From: Crotophaga sulcirostris
Lineage: Eukaryota; Chordata; Aves; Cuculiformes; Crotophagidae
Reading direction: 5' to 3'
DNA: 64,000 bases
NCBI GenBank assembly: GCA_013397455.1
Contig: VYZB01000036.1
Span: 2,843,690 to 2,907,689, forward strand
Shown here: one piece after another, positions 49,396 through 62,313 of the stretch
Layout of the letters: every line of letters begins with the position of its first letter
Numbering within the stretch: position 1 is the stretch's first letter
The notes under the pieces: model-generated
Databases searched by the model: none
What the model saw: the letters and a program-made list of their open reading frames with translations, nothing else
What the model was told of the DNA's origin: nothing
Made by a program: the position numbers and the translations under genes

Positions 49396-52300
49396 TGCAG
49401 ATGAAATTGCACTCAAATGCACTCAGCTAAAGCAGCTGATGAAACCTTTTTTCTGCTTTTCCCATGTGGCAAGTGAAGGGAAGATCGCGTCCCTATGCTG
49501 CGAGGCGGTACCATCACTTCCCCTGTGCCACTTTCTTTCCTCTGCATGATTAGGCTTTCAGTCCCACTCAAGGGACTGAGCATGGCTTTGGAGGGGTCAT
49601 GTTTCCCTCCCATGGCAACTGCTGTGCTTTTCCCTTTTCACTTTCTGTATTCAGTGATCCTTTCACTAGTAAATGAAGTCAGGCACCCCAGCGCCCTCGG
49701 CCATGCCACTGTGTAAGAGCAGACACAAATCAAAGGACCTGGAATCTCTCTGAACACAATACTGTGGTCTTGCCTGCAGGACATTTACAGGCAATGCTGA
49801 GAGCTGGTAAAAGCTGTTCAACCGGGAAGCTCATTTTCTATGCAATATAATCACTACGATAGGCTGGATTGCAGGAATCTAGAAAAAAAGAAAAAGACAC
49901 AAAGCAGTTCTTACCTTACCTGTGAGAAATCGGCATCTGACACAATACTCCAATTCTTACAAAATACTTCCATTTTAAAAGTGGTAATCTTTCAAGAAAG
50001 GCCGGTTTGATTCACTGTGGTGGAAACAGTAAATTCCTATGGGTACCAGTTCATTCTGTTTCACTGGACACTGATGATTACCATTAGACTTGTATCAAGC
50101 AAAAGGTTTGTAACCATTTGTAATGATCTCAGTTGAGTATTTTGCTCAATGATGGTGCTGATCTGATCCCCCGGGAAGTCCATAGTCAAAAGGACTGCGA
50201 TATGGTGGCTATATTGACAGAGATATTAAGCCATGCTCTATTAAACATTGCAATGCTTAACCTCTAACATGACCCTGTCCCTTTTTCTTTAAATCCATGG
50301 TAGATGCTCATATTTCTCACACAACACATCCTTCTTCCTCATTCCTTGTGACGTTTAACCAAATCCAGGGTAACTTTTCTTATTGCTGTGTATGTTACGT
50401 GTTTAATCTCTCTACTCTCACATATCTACATGTCCACCAAAGCTTACAGCTCCTACTGAGGGTGACCTGGATCCTTCTCTCTGAAGCTACAGCCATTCTC
50501 TCCTGCAGAAATTTTGCCATCTTTGATCTTCTGTCCTGATCCAGAATGCGGAGATGTTGCATCTCCTCCTCTGGCACCTCCTTTTTTTCCTTTTAAGCAC
50601 TTATCTTTGTCTTTCCTCCTTTTCTTCTACTATATTTCTTCTAAAACTCATAGGCAAAATGATGTTTATTGTCTAGTCTACCTTCTCTGCTTTCCTTCTT
50701 GACCCTATCGAATCTAAGTCTTCAGATTTGTTCCAGTTTCTCTTCCTCTAGTTGTCTTCACATATTCACTTCCTTGTGCCTTTCTCCATAAATGTATCTC
50801 CCTTTAGCCTTTACCATTTTTGAGGTTACTTGATTAACACCTGTTGCTTCTCCAGGTACTGCTTAATCTTTCTTAAGATTTTGTATCTAAGATAATGCAT
50901 GACTTCTAAATTTTTAGGTTCATGGATGTGTTAGGAACTGAGAGGCATGAGGTGGTATTTAGAACTGCTCTGTGCAATCTGGCTGTACATCCTTTGTGCT
51001 GATGTGTCTTGTATGGAGATGATAGTTCATTTGAGGTGTTTCTCAGAATGAACTTGCTTCCCTTTTTTTCATGGAGAAAATTTTGTTTGCTGATGCAATA
51101 CGCAAAAAAGTACAACAGTTCAACACTTTCAAATACAAATTCATAAAGTTTGCAAGGATAAAATTTTCCTGTTTTTTTCAAAATTTTTTACTAACTTTTC
51201 CTGCCTTATATTATTTGCCATGTTTTATTTACCAATGTAGTAGGATTTTTTTTGTCTTTTCCTCACATTCTCTGTCACCTAAACATTTATTCTTCTTAAA
51301 GATGACTAACTTCATTTTAAAGGTTGATAGAATTATCCTTCTGATTTCAATCCACAAATAGGTTTACACCACCTAAGTTATGTTTGCTGAACTAAGGAGT
51401 AAAAACTCTGGAAGAAATCTCTGATATATACTGCCATTGTTTCACTGAATTAAGATCAGTCTGAAGGAATCTAAATTCATTATTTTATTTCCACTCTTTA
51501 GTTAGCAACGCAGATGTCTGAACTTGCCAGATGCTGTGCAAGTGAGATAACAGTAATATTCAAAATGTTGAGTCCCATGTTGATGCCCAGCCACAAGACA
51601 AAGCTTTGCATCTGTTCACTGGCCTAATAGAAATTCAAGCTACACTGCCACAAATGACTCAAAAAAGTTAAGCTTTATTCATTTTTACCAGGCGATTGTA
51701 GATGAATATACGTTATGATTTTGCTTGAGCTAGTATACACTGAGCAGTTTTTCTGACAATGTTTCCCTTCTGAAAGTACTTATTTGAAAGCATCCATGTT
51801 ACGGAAGTATGTAGAAAACATGGATTTACATTACTTTATTTTAAGTAGCACAAGAACAAGTTGTACCGATCAGTCTATCTGAGTTGGTATAATGAACTAT
51901 TGCAGAAAAGTGTGTGTCCTCCTCTTGATAATGTGGCCTGGACAAGCAGAGTGAATGTAAACACTTCCGGCTTGTGTGGGGATCTCCTCAAGCTGCTTAC
52001 TCTGAGAAGGGCTTTGCCCCAAAACTGACAATGCCAAGAGGAAACTGATAAATATAGAATTTTCTTAAGCTACCCATTTGTGGAATTAAGCGGTAAGCAG
52101 GGGACTATCAATAAAATTCTGAGAAAAAGTCAGTTTGAAAAGCAGTGTAGAGGAACCATGGAGATTTGCAAGGGAAGGAGAGACCCCAAGAAGGAAATGG
52201 TGTGGGTGAGGTGCGTGGGTGCTGCCCACTCTGGGCGGCTGAGCAGCGCTGTCTCCCTGGGGCATCCAGGCACCCACGTCCGTCTGCACCTGGCACCGAC

Positions 52301-53504
52301 CACCTGCTTCACTGTGGGGTACCAGGGGTTTATCTCTGTATTGCTGATACTTATCCTGAATGTATAGTTCTCTGATTGCTGGTTAATTACATCAATAAAT
52401 TCATAAACTGCTTCCATCACGATTTCATTTAAAATGTAGGATTTAAGCTGTTATTACTCATGACAAAGTACCATTTATCCCATAGCAACAATATAACAGC
52501 ATCTTCGATGCTGAAAAAAGTGACCTTTACAGCTATAGGTTTGGATTTACTACATTGGTTTGTCAGTGACTGGACACCAAATCTGTTTTGAACATTTCTA
52601 GCAAGCCCATCTCTGTGATCATACAAGTGTGACTCAGTGAAAAAACACAGCTAGTTTTCTGTTCCCCTCCCCACCCCCCAAGGACCACAAGAGGTATCAT
52701 GAATTTCCCTGAGCAAACTGAGCCATGGAATATCTGCCAAAAGAAGACATTTAATCTGACATTACAATAGAGATGTGAAATACACAAGAAAGAAAGGCAA
52801 CAATGCTGAGGGGGGCAGGGGTGCCCACATATTTACTGCTGTGAAATGTGCTGGCTTGACAAGGGCACAAAGGCAGCAAAATGCACTTTAACAAAATTAC
52901 AATCTTGACAGCTGTGTCCAGGGACAATAGGTATCTGTAAAAGTTCCTCATGTCAAAATCATGACTCTAGTATCTTGATATTTGTTTTAATTCCTTTTCT
53001 GATCATTCTGATTTTTATACTGTCTTACCCAAATACCATTTATTTTATTAAGTCCCTGGCAAAGGAGATCACATTTCAATGCTGTGTCTACACCAACCAA
53101 TACTTACGGATGTATGTGCACTGTGTTGATTCTATGCATTAAAAATTAAAAAATACTGTACAGGGCTGCAGAAGAACTGAGCTGAAGTAAAAACCCTCAC
53201 AGTTCTTTTCAGAGGCTATTTTGTCTGAATGTCATTTGACATATATTATGCATTTTGTAACCCAGGATTTTTAATTTTTTTTCTGTGAAAAAATACATTT
53301 GTTTTTAATTCAGAGAGTAAAATAACCATCATATCTGTGGACATCAAAACACACTATGTGTTATTCTCTCCATAGAACAAGACTATCAGGATTGTATTAA
53401 TTTCCTGATCTCTCTTCGAGTTCTAAACATGTCCTATGCTTCTGCTTGTGCCTCGTGCATGTTTTCTTCCTTCAAACTGCATCACATCAGGTTTACTTTC
53501 TCGT
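49396..53504. other. No gene seen; local GC-rich patches and a pyrimidine-rich zone
   Basis: 49480-49700 has several CpG dinucleotides (ATCGCGTCC, TGCGAGGCGG). 50270-50870 is strongly T/C-biased on the plus strand. 52190-52320 is a GC-rich island inside AT-rich DNA. None has a readable gene or known repeat. Confidence 0.4.
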
Positions 53505-53577
53505 TGTTTTTGTTTTTTTAATTTTTTTTATTAGAATCACTTCCTTTCTTCCTTTTTCTTTTTCCTTTTCTTCTACT
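53505..53577. repeat. T/C-rich polypyrimidine tract
   Basis: TTTTTGTTTTTTTAATTTTT, then CTTCCTTTCTTCC and TTTTTCTTTTTCC units. Low-complexity pyrimidine sequence. Confidence 0.8.
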
Positions 53578-56500
53578 ATTAATTCTGTCTCTCCAACTTA
53601 TTGTCCCAGCTGAAGAGCCTTAGAAAACCATTCCATAAATGCATTATGAACTGTGGGGGCTGTGTGCCCGTCTCTGGAATCTATGAGCTATACCATCAAT
53701 ATGGCACCTTGTTAAATGCTGAATCTCCTTGTAACTCTAAACTGAAGGTGCCAAAAGTTTAGATGGATTCCAAAAACAATATGATAAATGAATGGAGACA
53801 AAAAAATTCATCAAAGGTTGTTGAACAGAGTTGAACAGAGTATGATTACATTTGGTGGAGGCATTCCTTAAACTGCCGACTGCAGGAAGCTGAGAGTCCT
53901 TAGCGTGAAATATGTCATTGAATGCCTGCATGTTGCTTATACTCTTCCTTAAGCATCCACTATGAATTATTTTTGAATGTGAGATACTGGGCAAAGTAAA
54001 TGCCTGTCTTGTTATTGTATGACTGGTTTTATACAATCCTATGTAGATGTCTATGATGACAGATTTCAAAAGTCAATTAATGCTCACCCATGGATTAATC
54101 AAAGCCTTGACTCACTCATTTGCTGTCAGGACATATTCAGATTTTCAACTCTTTGTTAAGTGTAGAACTACCCAGGGGAGAGAAATGAGTAAGAGCAACA
54201 GATCTAACGTTATAATTCTTCATCAGCAGCACACACTATTGAACATGCATTTGCATCCATTTTATCGTATTTTGCACTGTGAACATGCGTACGACTGGAA
54301 TTTAGAGTTGACTGGTGCAGTCATCAGTGGTTTCAGTATTTGTAGGGTGCTGAAATGAGCACAACAATAGCATTCCTCCTCATTTCTGGTTTAATATACT
54401 TTATCTGAGTGGGAATGATTATTTATAGTATTTGGTCCTTTGCTTCTCTTATGCAAACATACAGACTTACTAGTGTTTATTTTGATTTAATCTGTCTTAT
54501 TAAGGTCCATGATAGGTTTTGAAGAACTTGGAGTATAATCTGTCTTTTCTATTTTGTCAAGATAACTGAGAAATGTTTCCTAACTGGAGTCCCATCAATA
54601 ATGGAATCTCTGAATACAAATATGATGAGTTTCTTTCTTCTTTCGCCTCATGTTGGCTGATCTTTCCTGTAACACAACGCAATTTAGTACAGATGTGTTT
54701 TCTCCTCCTGTTGATCCATTTTGTTTGGTTACTGTTTTTTTCAAAGAAACAGCCCTAACTCAGTCATAACCAACTTAAATGTAAGAAGGTCTCACAAAGG
54801 TAAGGTAAAATATAGTCAGACTCAATAATAATAAAGCAGTGTGAATTAATGCTCTTTACTAAAATGCACATGGAGTCAAATAAGGCTTACAATAAAACAC
54901 TGACATTATCTAACCTATGTTATATCCAAAACATATTTGGTCCTTAAGAATTCAAGCTAACTATATGGAGGTAACATTAATATTGTTTTTGAGAGTTCAT
55001 GACCTTTTATTCTTTTAATTGAGTCCAATAGAAGTTATTTTCCTGAAAGTAATCCATTTTTTCTATACTTACAGCTGTCAGAGACTAGAATCTGGCTCTA
55101 ACTTCTTAAAAGAGAAATTGGGTTAAAAGTGAATTTTGTTCCAGAAGCAGATGCTGAAAGGGCAACAGAGCTTTTGAGAACAGAAAGAGGGAGAAAAATT
55201 CCAAATTGTCAAGAAAAAAGAAAATAATGATATGTAGTAAAATCATAAATTGTAAGTGGACTATTTTTTACTGTGCTGTCCAATTCAATGCATTTTGACT
55301 TGAAGTCCAGGGCCAGTTAAGTTAGTTGACCTATTTTATCTGGAAGGAAAAAGTTTCCAGTTGCAAACTATTTGTCTTTTCTTTAAAAAATAACTTATCT
55401 GTGGAAAGTGTACATTATATTTTCCCACCATGAACGGGGAGTCCATTACCCCTCCTCTCTTCCACATGCAAAATGTCTTTCACGCAAGAGTTCATTGGAA
55501 AAATTAATTTTTTTTCAAATCTTTCAGAAATTCATTTCTACAGAATCCAACAGATTAAAGGAATTGCAGCTGAAAGTAACCACTGAATGATAAAGTCAAC
55601 AGCCCAGGTATCCCTGGCAGGAAAAGCTAAGGCTGTAAGCTTGCAATCTGAATGGTTTTTTTTTCAGCTGAGAGCAAGTCTCTGGCAGACGCTTGCTGCA
55701 GCTGTAGTTTTATTGACAGTAATGATATTTCTGTTTTCAAATGACAGAAAATATGTTTGCTAGTTTTAGATTTGTTTCCCTTTGGGTCAGAGGGTTTTTC
55801 ACACCTTTCATAAATGATGGAAAAAATACAAATTAACTTGTCTAAAAAATTAGATCTACAGATTATCTTCAATGTTTGAGTAACAAGTTTATTCTTACCA
55901 GAACTTGCTACTGAAATATTTTACACAAATATTTCCTGTTTATGGGTAAAATCATTCTGCACTTCTCATTATTTTCTTCATATTTACAGAACTGTAAATT
56001 ATCTGATTATAACAATAACACATAGCTACTATGGGTTTTAGTTGTTGTGCCTAAAAGCGTGACATTGTTATAGTATAAATATTCCCATCTGATACAACAT
56101 AATTTTAGATTGCCAAATATCAACATAAACATGTAATTTCCTTGAAAGGGGAAAAATCAGTGGTTATCATCTCACCCTAGAAACTGTGGTTTGAAGCATA
56201 GGTAAATTAAATTACATGAGGCAGAAGTTAAGTGAGATCCTGTAGTTTAGAGTCTACTATTTGAAATCCAGCAATGCACACACATCACTCCATCTATGCA
56301 TCCATCCGCACGTCCACCCACCCATCCATTTGTTTTCTTTTTTTTTTACCGGTTACTAAATAGCGCCTGATTCACATAAACATGGAAAGAAATTAAACTA
56401 GAGGGAAAAAAAAAAGAAAGGATGTTGGTAAGGACAGAATGATCTCAAAGACATTTTAAGTGTATAGGCATTCTTTGCAAATGTTTGGCTGACCTGTCTG

Positions 56501-58337
56501 TGACGTCCCCTGTGGTGGAGACTGCCATCACCTTCTCAGGCTGTTTCAGTGCTCAATTATCTTTGTTTTTTTGGAGTTTATAAAAATGTCTTTGCTGCAG
56601 TCTAAATCAGTTATTTGTTTTCTATTTTTCTGGGTGTATTGAAAACTATTGTTCTCATCTTTGAGCAACAGCTTCCTCAGCTAAAGACAGTTATCAGGTC
56701 TCCTTTCTGTCTTGTAGGAAGCTTGTTCTAAAGAGGATGTCATGAAGTGACAAACACAGTTACCAAAGAGAAAAAATGTTCTTAATAGATAAAAATATGC
56801 CAAAAATGAAAATGCTAAAATATTGAAAAGATAAAATATTTTTAAAATATCACTCAATCACAGTGGTCTGTGATGACAGTGAAAATTACCTGAAGTATTT
56901 ATAGATGCTAGTACTATACTAAAATGTTAAAAATCTAGACTTTTCAGACAGCTGAATAATAAAGATAATCCCCAAGCCTTTACAGCTGTAAAGAATTTGA
57001 ATACTTATGGCATTCATTGTTATAAATGAGAAGCAATATTTTTAAAAAAATGTAAAGTGACAGATTTCTACAGGAGGGAATGAATTTAGGCTGAGTTGCA
57101 TTATTTGTGGAACATGACTGCTGTAGCTAAATAAGGAATAGAATATGGTCTGCAGAACATTCACAGTCTAATTTTAGTGACCATGAGAATAATAGTTTGT
57201 TTATTTATTTGGTATTGATTTAATATATTCACCTGAATGTCATACAAGCATAATTCTTTTATAAAGGCATGATAAATCCATATAATAAAAGCAGAAATTT
57301 TCAGGTCATAACACCAGCACAACAAAGACATTTTTTTTTTGTGGTAGAAATCACAGCTGACTTGAACTCAGTGTTTGGTCTTATCCAGTTTCATTTGGAG
57401 TAAAAATGAAGTAAAATGGAGCTCTCTTTTTTTAATTTTCAAAAATAAAAGAATATTATAATTCTGCACTTCTAGTTCCTCAGAAGTATTTTGTTTCAAT
57501 TGGTGCTGAAATGCTGAATTTCCTAGCCTATGCTGGTTTGTGCCCAGTGCAGCCTGATACCGAGAATTACTAGAAAGATTCCTTCAATTGGAGTCCCTCA
57601 GGTCACAGCTTGTTCCTCTGCAGCACAGCACACTATTGCTTCCATTCAACTTAAACCTTTTTTTTCTCAGCACATCTTACAGAAGGAACAAAACCACACA
57701 AGCTGCAAAGAAAAAGCTGACATTTTATATCTCTGAAGTTTGTGGTCATACTGCACTGAGAGGAAAGAGCCTGAAAAAAAGATAGAAAATACTGTCAAGA
57801 AGTAGCTGAATACTGCTTCATTTGAGACAATAGAAATTATTCTCATTTACCATTAGATGGCATACATACAGTATAAAATACATGATTAAATAGAATTCCA
57901 GTGTACTAGGTGAAAGGTTAAGTAATACTTCTGCAGTATAATAAATGCACATTAAAGCCCTCTAATAATACTTGTTTCTACTCAAAGTTGTTATGTCTAA
58001 AGAATGTCAAACGCTCTACATTAAATACTTGTAGATAACAGGCCAAATAAGTCTGTGCTGCTAAAAGTAGCTCAGTGGATGTTAGCACTGCAGCAGTGCT
58101 GTGTATTCAGCTCCTGGAACCCTCTTTCCTATTTTGCCTGTTTAACAAGGATTCATCATTACTTTAAGTTCTGTAACAGACTTACAATATTCTCCGTCCT
58201 TTCTAGTGGATGTGTGACAAAAGGAATCACAAAAAATATTTTTCTTTATTCATAGACTACAATGAAAAAGTTAAATGAAAAGTATTTTAATTCAAAAAAG
58301 TAATACTTGAATTTCTTCTTCCACTGAAACCCCACCC
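53578..58337. other. No gene seen; AT-rich unique DNA
   Basis: Contains a 10-base tandem (TTGAACAGAG twice, 53821-53840), a CATC/CACC-rich run at 56281-56330 and short T or A runs. Open frames are at most 110 codons and unrecognised. It is the end of the CR1-free interval. Confidence 0.45.
56281..56330. repeat. (ATCC)n-like simple repeat
   Basis: CATCACTCCATCTATGCATC and then CATCCGCACGTCCACCCACC, CATCCATT. A worn tetranucleotide repeat followed by a T run. Confidence 0.7.
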
Positions 58338-58834
58338 AGACTATTGCATCCAACTCTGGAACCCTCAGCAGAGCAAAGACATAGACCTGCTAGAATGTGT
58401 CCAGAGGAGGGCCACAGAGATGACCAGAGGGCTAGGGCACTTCTATGAAGACAGGCTGAGAGAGTTTGGTTCGTTTAGCCTGCAGAAGAGAAGGCTCCAG
58501 GGAGACCTTATAGCAGCCTTCCAGTACTTAAAGGGGTCCTATGGGAAAGCTGGGGAGGGACTTTTTACAAGGCCATGTAGTGATAGGACAAGGGGGAATG
58601 GCTCTAAACTGAAAGAAGGTAGATTTATATTAGATATAAGGAAAAAAATCTTCACCCTTGCACAGAGAAGTCATGGTTGCCTCATTCCTGGAAGTGTTCA
58701 AGTCCACGCTGGATGAAGATCATGGGCGACCTGGTTTAGTGGTAGATGTCTCTGTCTATGGCAGCGGGGTTGGAACTGGATGATCTTTGAGGTCACTTCC
58801 AACCCAAATCATTCTATGATTCTATGGTTCTATG
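58338..58834 (+). mobile_element. CR1 LINE, about 500 bases, plus strand
   Basis: Begins in ORF2 ('CIQLWNPQQSKDIDLLECVQ') and continues through the C-terminal end to a 3' UTR (GGTTGGAACTGGATGATCTT, GAGGTCACTTCCAACCCAAA) and a tail of three ATTCTATG-like units at 58811-58834. The frame at 58420-58716 keeps REFGSFSLQKRRLQGDLIAA, FQYLKGSYGKAGEG and LKEGRFILDIRKKIFT. It then breaks: the usual 'RVVRHWNRLP' block is missing between TTCACCCTT and GCACAGAGAAG, an internal deletion of a few tens of bases. Confidence 0.94.
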
Positions 58835-60439
58835 AAGCACATTCTAGAGAGGAAAATAAAATGCCAAAATAGTCTGGAATTAAAATGTAGGTGTATTGAG
58901 GATGAATAAAGGTCAGATTGACAAAAATATCTTGTTGCTTGTTTTGGAGAGTAATTTTTCAAAACCACTCGTCATTTTGCTTTATTTCTCTCACCTAGAT
59001 GAGAATGTTGTTGCACACAACCTTGCAGATATTTCTGAGGTCTAGCACCTGAATTTCTACATTCCAACCTGAAAAACAGGTAAGTGCAGCAGGTATAGTA
59101 CTTGTTAAGTAATGGAATTAAGGAAATCCCTTTAAATGTCGGACTATTTAAAAACAGAGACTGTGGAGACCTTGAATGAATAAGAAGACTGGAAGCATTT
59201 CTTCATATTTAATAAGCTTTTTTTTTTCAGGGAAAAACTGCTCAGTTTGCATAGTTTAACTAAAATCAGTATCAAAGCAATTTATTGATTGTCTAATGAT
59301 GGGTAATTAGCCAGTAATCAGTGAATGGTGCCTAATGGAGAGGGAGATTTGCCTGACCCAGGCATAGGTTAAGATGCTGGAGGCAGTTTGTACCAGTGTC
59401 AATCCAAGTTTTGTCTGCTACTGTTTCTGTTAAAAAGTCTTACAAATGTTCACACTCCTTTTACACTTGTTTTCTAGCTATCTCCTCATGGTTTTCGAGT
59501 CTATTCATAATTCTCTGGTTACTGTTCAACCTGCTTGATGGACATCTTCCTCTTTAACACCAGCAGTTTGGGGCAAATGCCCACTCAATGGCAGTTTTGA
59601 CCATATGAACCACTTGCATTGAGTATGCTCCATGTTTTAACAAGTGCTGATATCCTGGCCATTTGCTAAAAGTTGCCTCTGCAATCATTCACGTCAAAGT
59701 TTCTAACTAGTAGCTAATTACGGTGTCATTTAACTAAATATTATCATCAACATTCCTTTCAGTGTTACCTGTGACTTCTTGTAGAGACCAGTAGTGTTTG
59801 TTTCTCTTCAGGACAGATGAAGGTTTTGTCAGTCTTCTCAATCTTGATTAAAGACTGGGAGTCTGTCACAGTTATTCATAGTGTATTTTTTAAAATTACT
59901 TGCATAGATAAGAATGTTATTAACTACATCATTGAATGTATTTATATTAAACCGAGTTGAAACTGGAATTTCTATCTTCTGCAAATAATTGCATTACTTA
60001 AAAAGAACTAATATCTATTTTTAGCATTTTGAGGAAAAAGGTTTGAAATATGCTTTTTCCTCATCCTCCTGTAGGAGCCAAAGAGAGAATGATTGCTTTT
60101 GAGGAAAGTGTGAAGAAAAGAGGGGAAGTTTATTGATTTTCACTTATCAGTTCCCATCTGGGCAGCAGACTGCCTTAGAGCTTGAGGGTTCAACATATGA
60201 AGAACTGAACAGTTGTTTTTCTCTTGGAAGATCTTGGAAGCCTGTGTTGTGGGAGGACGTTGAATACGTAGTTACAGGAGCACACCTGGGAAACTACTTA
60301 AAAGCTGTAAAGTTTCAGAGCTCCCCGACTGTGACAGTATTGTGTCATATATTAACTTTGTGATGCAGGAAGAAAGTGTCAGTGGTCATTAATTCTCTTA
60401 TTTGATTGAGCTTGAACCTACCTGAAAAGAGGTTGTAGT
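58835..60439. other. No gene seen; AT-rich unique DNA
   Basis: No repeat family or RNA gene recognised. A 76-codon frame at 60133-60363 has no known domain. Confidence 0.45.
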
Positions 60440-60744
60440 AAGGTGGCTGTCAGTCTCTTTTCCCAAGTAACAGGTGACAGGATGAGAGGAAATTGCCTCA
60501 AGTTATGCCAGGGGACATTTAAACTAGATATTAGGAAATATTACTCCACAGAAAGGGTTGTCAAGCACTGGAACAGGCTGCTCAGGGATGTGGTTGAGTC
60601 ACCATCCCTGGAAGTACTTAAAAGACATGTAGATATGACAGTTAGGGACACGGTTTAGTGGTGGACTTGGCAATGTTAGATTAACAACTGGACTCGTTGA
60701 TCTTAAATGTCTTTTCCAATATCAACGATTGTGTGATTCTGTGA
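60440..60744 (+). mobile_element. CR1 LINE, 3' end, plus strand
   Basis: The ORF2 C-terminus is readable at 60443-60658 (71 codons: VSLFSQVTGDRMRGNCLKLC, QGTFKLDIRKYYSTERVVKH, then WNRLLRDVVESPSLEVLKRH, DMTVRDTV and the normal stop). The 3' UTR follows (AACTGGACTCGTTGATCTTA, AATGTCTTTTCCAATATC) and a tail ATTGTGTGATTCTGTGA. It is of the same subfamily type as the copies at 18.9 and 34.95 kb. Confidence 0.94.
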
Positions 60745-62139
60745 TAATCTTTGCTATGTGCATCTCACTCTAGTTATAAACTGTGCCTTCTTGGAGGGCG
60801 GGAGGGCACATTGAGATAAAGTGGGAACTTCACATTTTTACCTCATTTCTCCATGAAAAGATAGACAAATTAGATACTGGTCTAATACCTGATCATAGCT
60901 GGGTGCATAAAAGCACAGAGGCTTTGGAAGATAAATATGAATGGACCATGAGTCTTCACAGGAATGTGAATACTACAAAAAAGCTTTGAATCTCTGAAGC
61001 TGTTTCATCAAACAGTATAATAATGTGAGATTTTAATGCAATTGTCCAGAAAATAAAGGAAATGGATAGTCCTGTTCCTGCAGGACGGGAACTCCACTCC
61101 AGGCTCATTCTGTCCAATCTGCTGCAACCTTCTGAACTGCAGCAAGCTGGACAAAGTGTCCCTCACTTCCAGGGCAAGGTTGAAGGGTCTCCTCTGAAGC
61201 ATTTTTTAGTCACTACATGTGTTATAGATTTAATGACTATTTAAATTCTCATAATTCCTCCTGCTTTGTGCTGTGAGCTTCCCTGCTTAGCGTGCTGTCG
61301 ATGAGGTACCACCCATCCTGCAGGCAGGCAGCCTTCCTATCTCTACTTCCCAGTCATATTCTTTTATATCAAAATGTGTTGTATGTGCACATGAAATGAT
61401 CCAAATCTGAAACCACCTCATATACATTCTGTCACACTAAAGGTATCTTTTTCTGCAGCACAACTACCTTTTAACTTTTAACTCTGCACAAATCAAGCAG
61501 AAAGAGATCTCAGCAGCAACTGGATGGGAAACATTGCAAAAGCAGAGCTTTTGGGATATGGTACTGATGTTTCTAGAGGGGTACTGTCCAGGTCAGCTCT
61601 AACCATGTGAGACGAGTGATGGTGCTGTGGCAGGCTTAAGGGGTTTGGCTGTCTTTCAGCTGAGTTGAAAATCCAATTCCTCTGGAAAGTTTTTGGAGCA
61701 CATAACTATGAAATATTTAAACTGTCCAAATTCCAACACAATGAATTGTGTTCTCTTTAAGAAGAATGCCTGTACAGTTACCTACCTTTCAGTTACCAAC
61801 TACCTCTTTCCTTTCTTCCTTTAATTTGTTTTTGGTACTGCTGAATGTTCTTCAGCTTTGTGTTTCATTCTACCAGGGGTTTCCTTTCCATAGCAAACGA
61901 GAGAGTAGACTGGAATGAATTGTTCTCTAAAAAGATAATAATACATATTATTTCCATAGTTCATCTTTCATTTTTTTCTGCAACTTACAGTAAATATGGA
62001 CAGATTAATGTTTAATCAACCAGAAAAAAAATTCTGTTTGGAATATGAAAATGCTTTATTTCATTATCAGTTTATGGCTGAAAGGGACCATTCTAGAATT
62101 ACACTTGAATCAGTCTCAGTGCTATACCCAAGAGCTTAG
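60745..62139. other. No gene seen
   Basis: Unique DNA; 61070-61200 and 61270-61340 are slightly GC-richer. No feature could be named. Confidence 0.45.
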
Positions 62140-62313
62140 CTTTGGGAGGCTGTGGAGTCTCCTTCCTGTAAGATATTAAAAAAATGTCTGGACATGGTCC
62201 TGGGCAACTGACTCTGGGTGGCCCTGCTAGAGCAGAAGGGTTGGACCAGATGACCTCCAGAGGTCCCTACCAACCTCAAACATTCTATAATTATAGAATC
62301 TGTGATTCTGTGA
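62140..62313 (+). mobile_element. CR1 LINE, short 3' end, plus strand
   Basis: TTTGGGAGGCTGTGGAGTCT, GGACATGGTCCTGGGCAACT, GAGCAGAAGGGTTGGACCAG, ATGACCTCCAGAGGTCCCTA and CCAACCTCAAACATTCTATA form the ORF2 end and 3' UTR. The tail includes an 18-base perfect palindrome at 62282-62299 (ATTCTATAATTATAGAAT) before TGATTCTGTGA. Confidence 0.92.

Noticed and set aside
52080..52420. Overlapping frames on both strands as an exon
   Set aside because: The frames are open because the GC-rich patch has few stops. Several frames are open at once and none is recognisable.
62282..62299. 18-base palindrome as a regulatory site
   Set aside because: It lies inside a CR1 3' tail and is explained by a point change in the ATTCTATG-type repeat.
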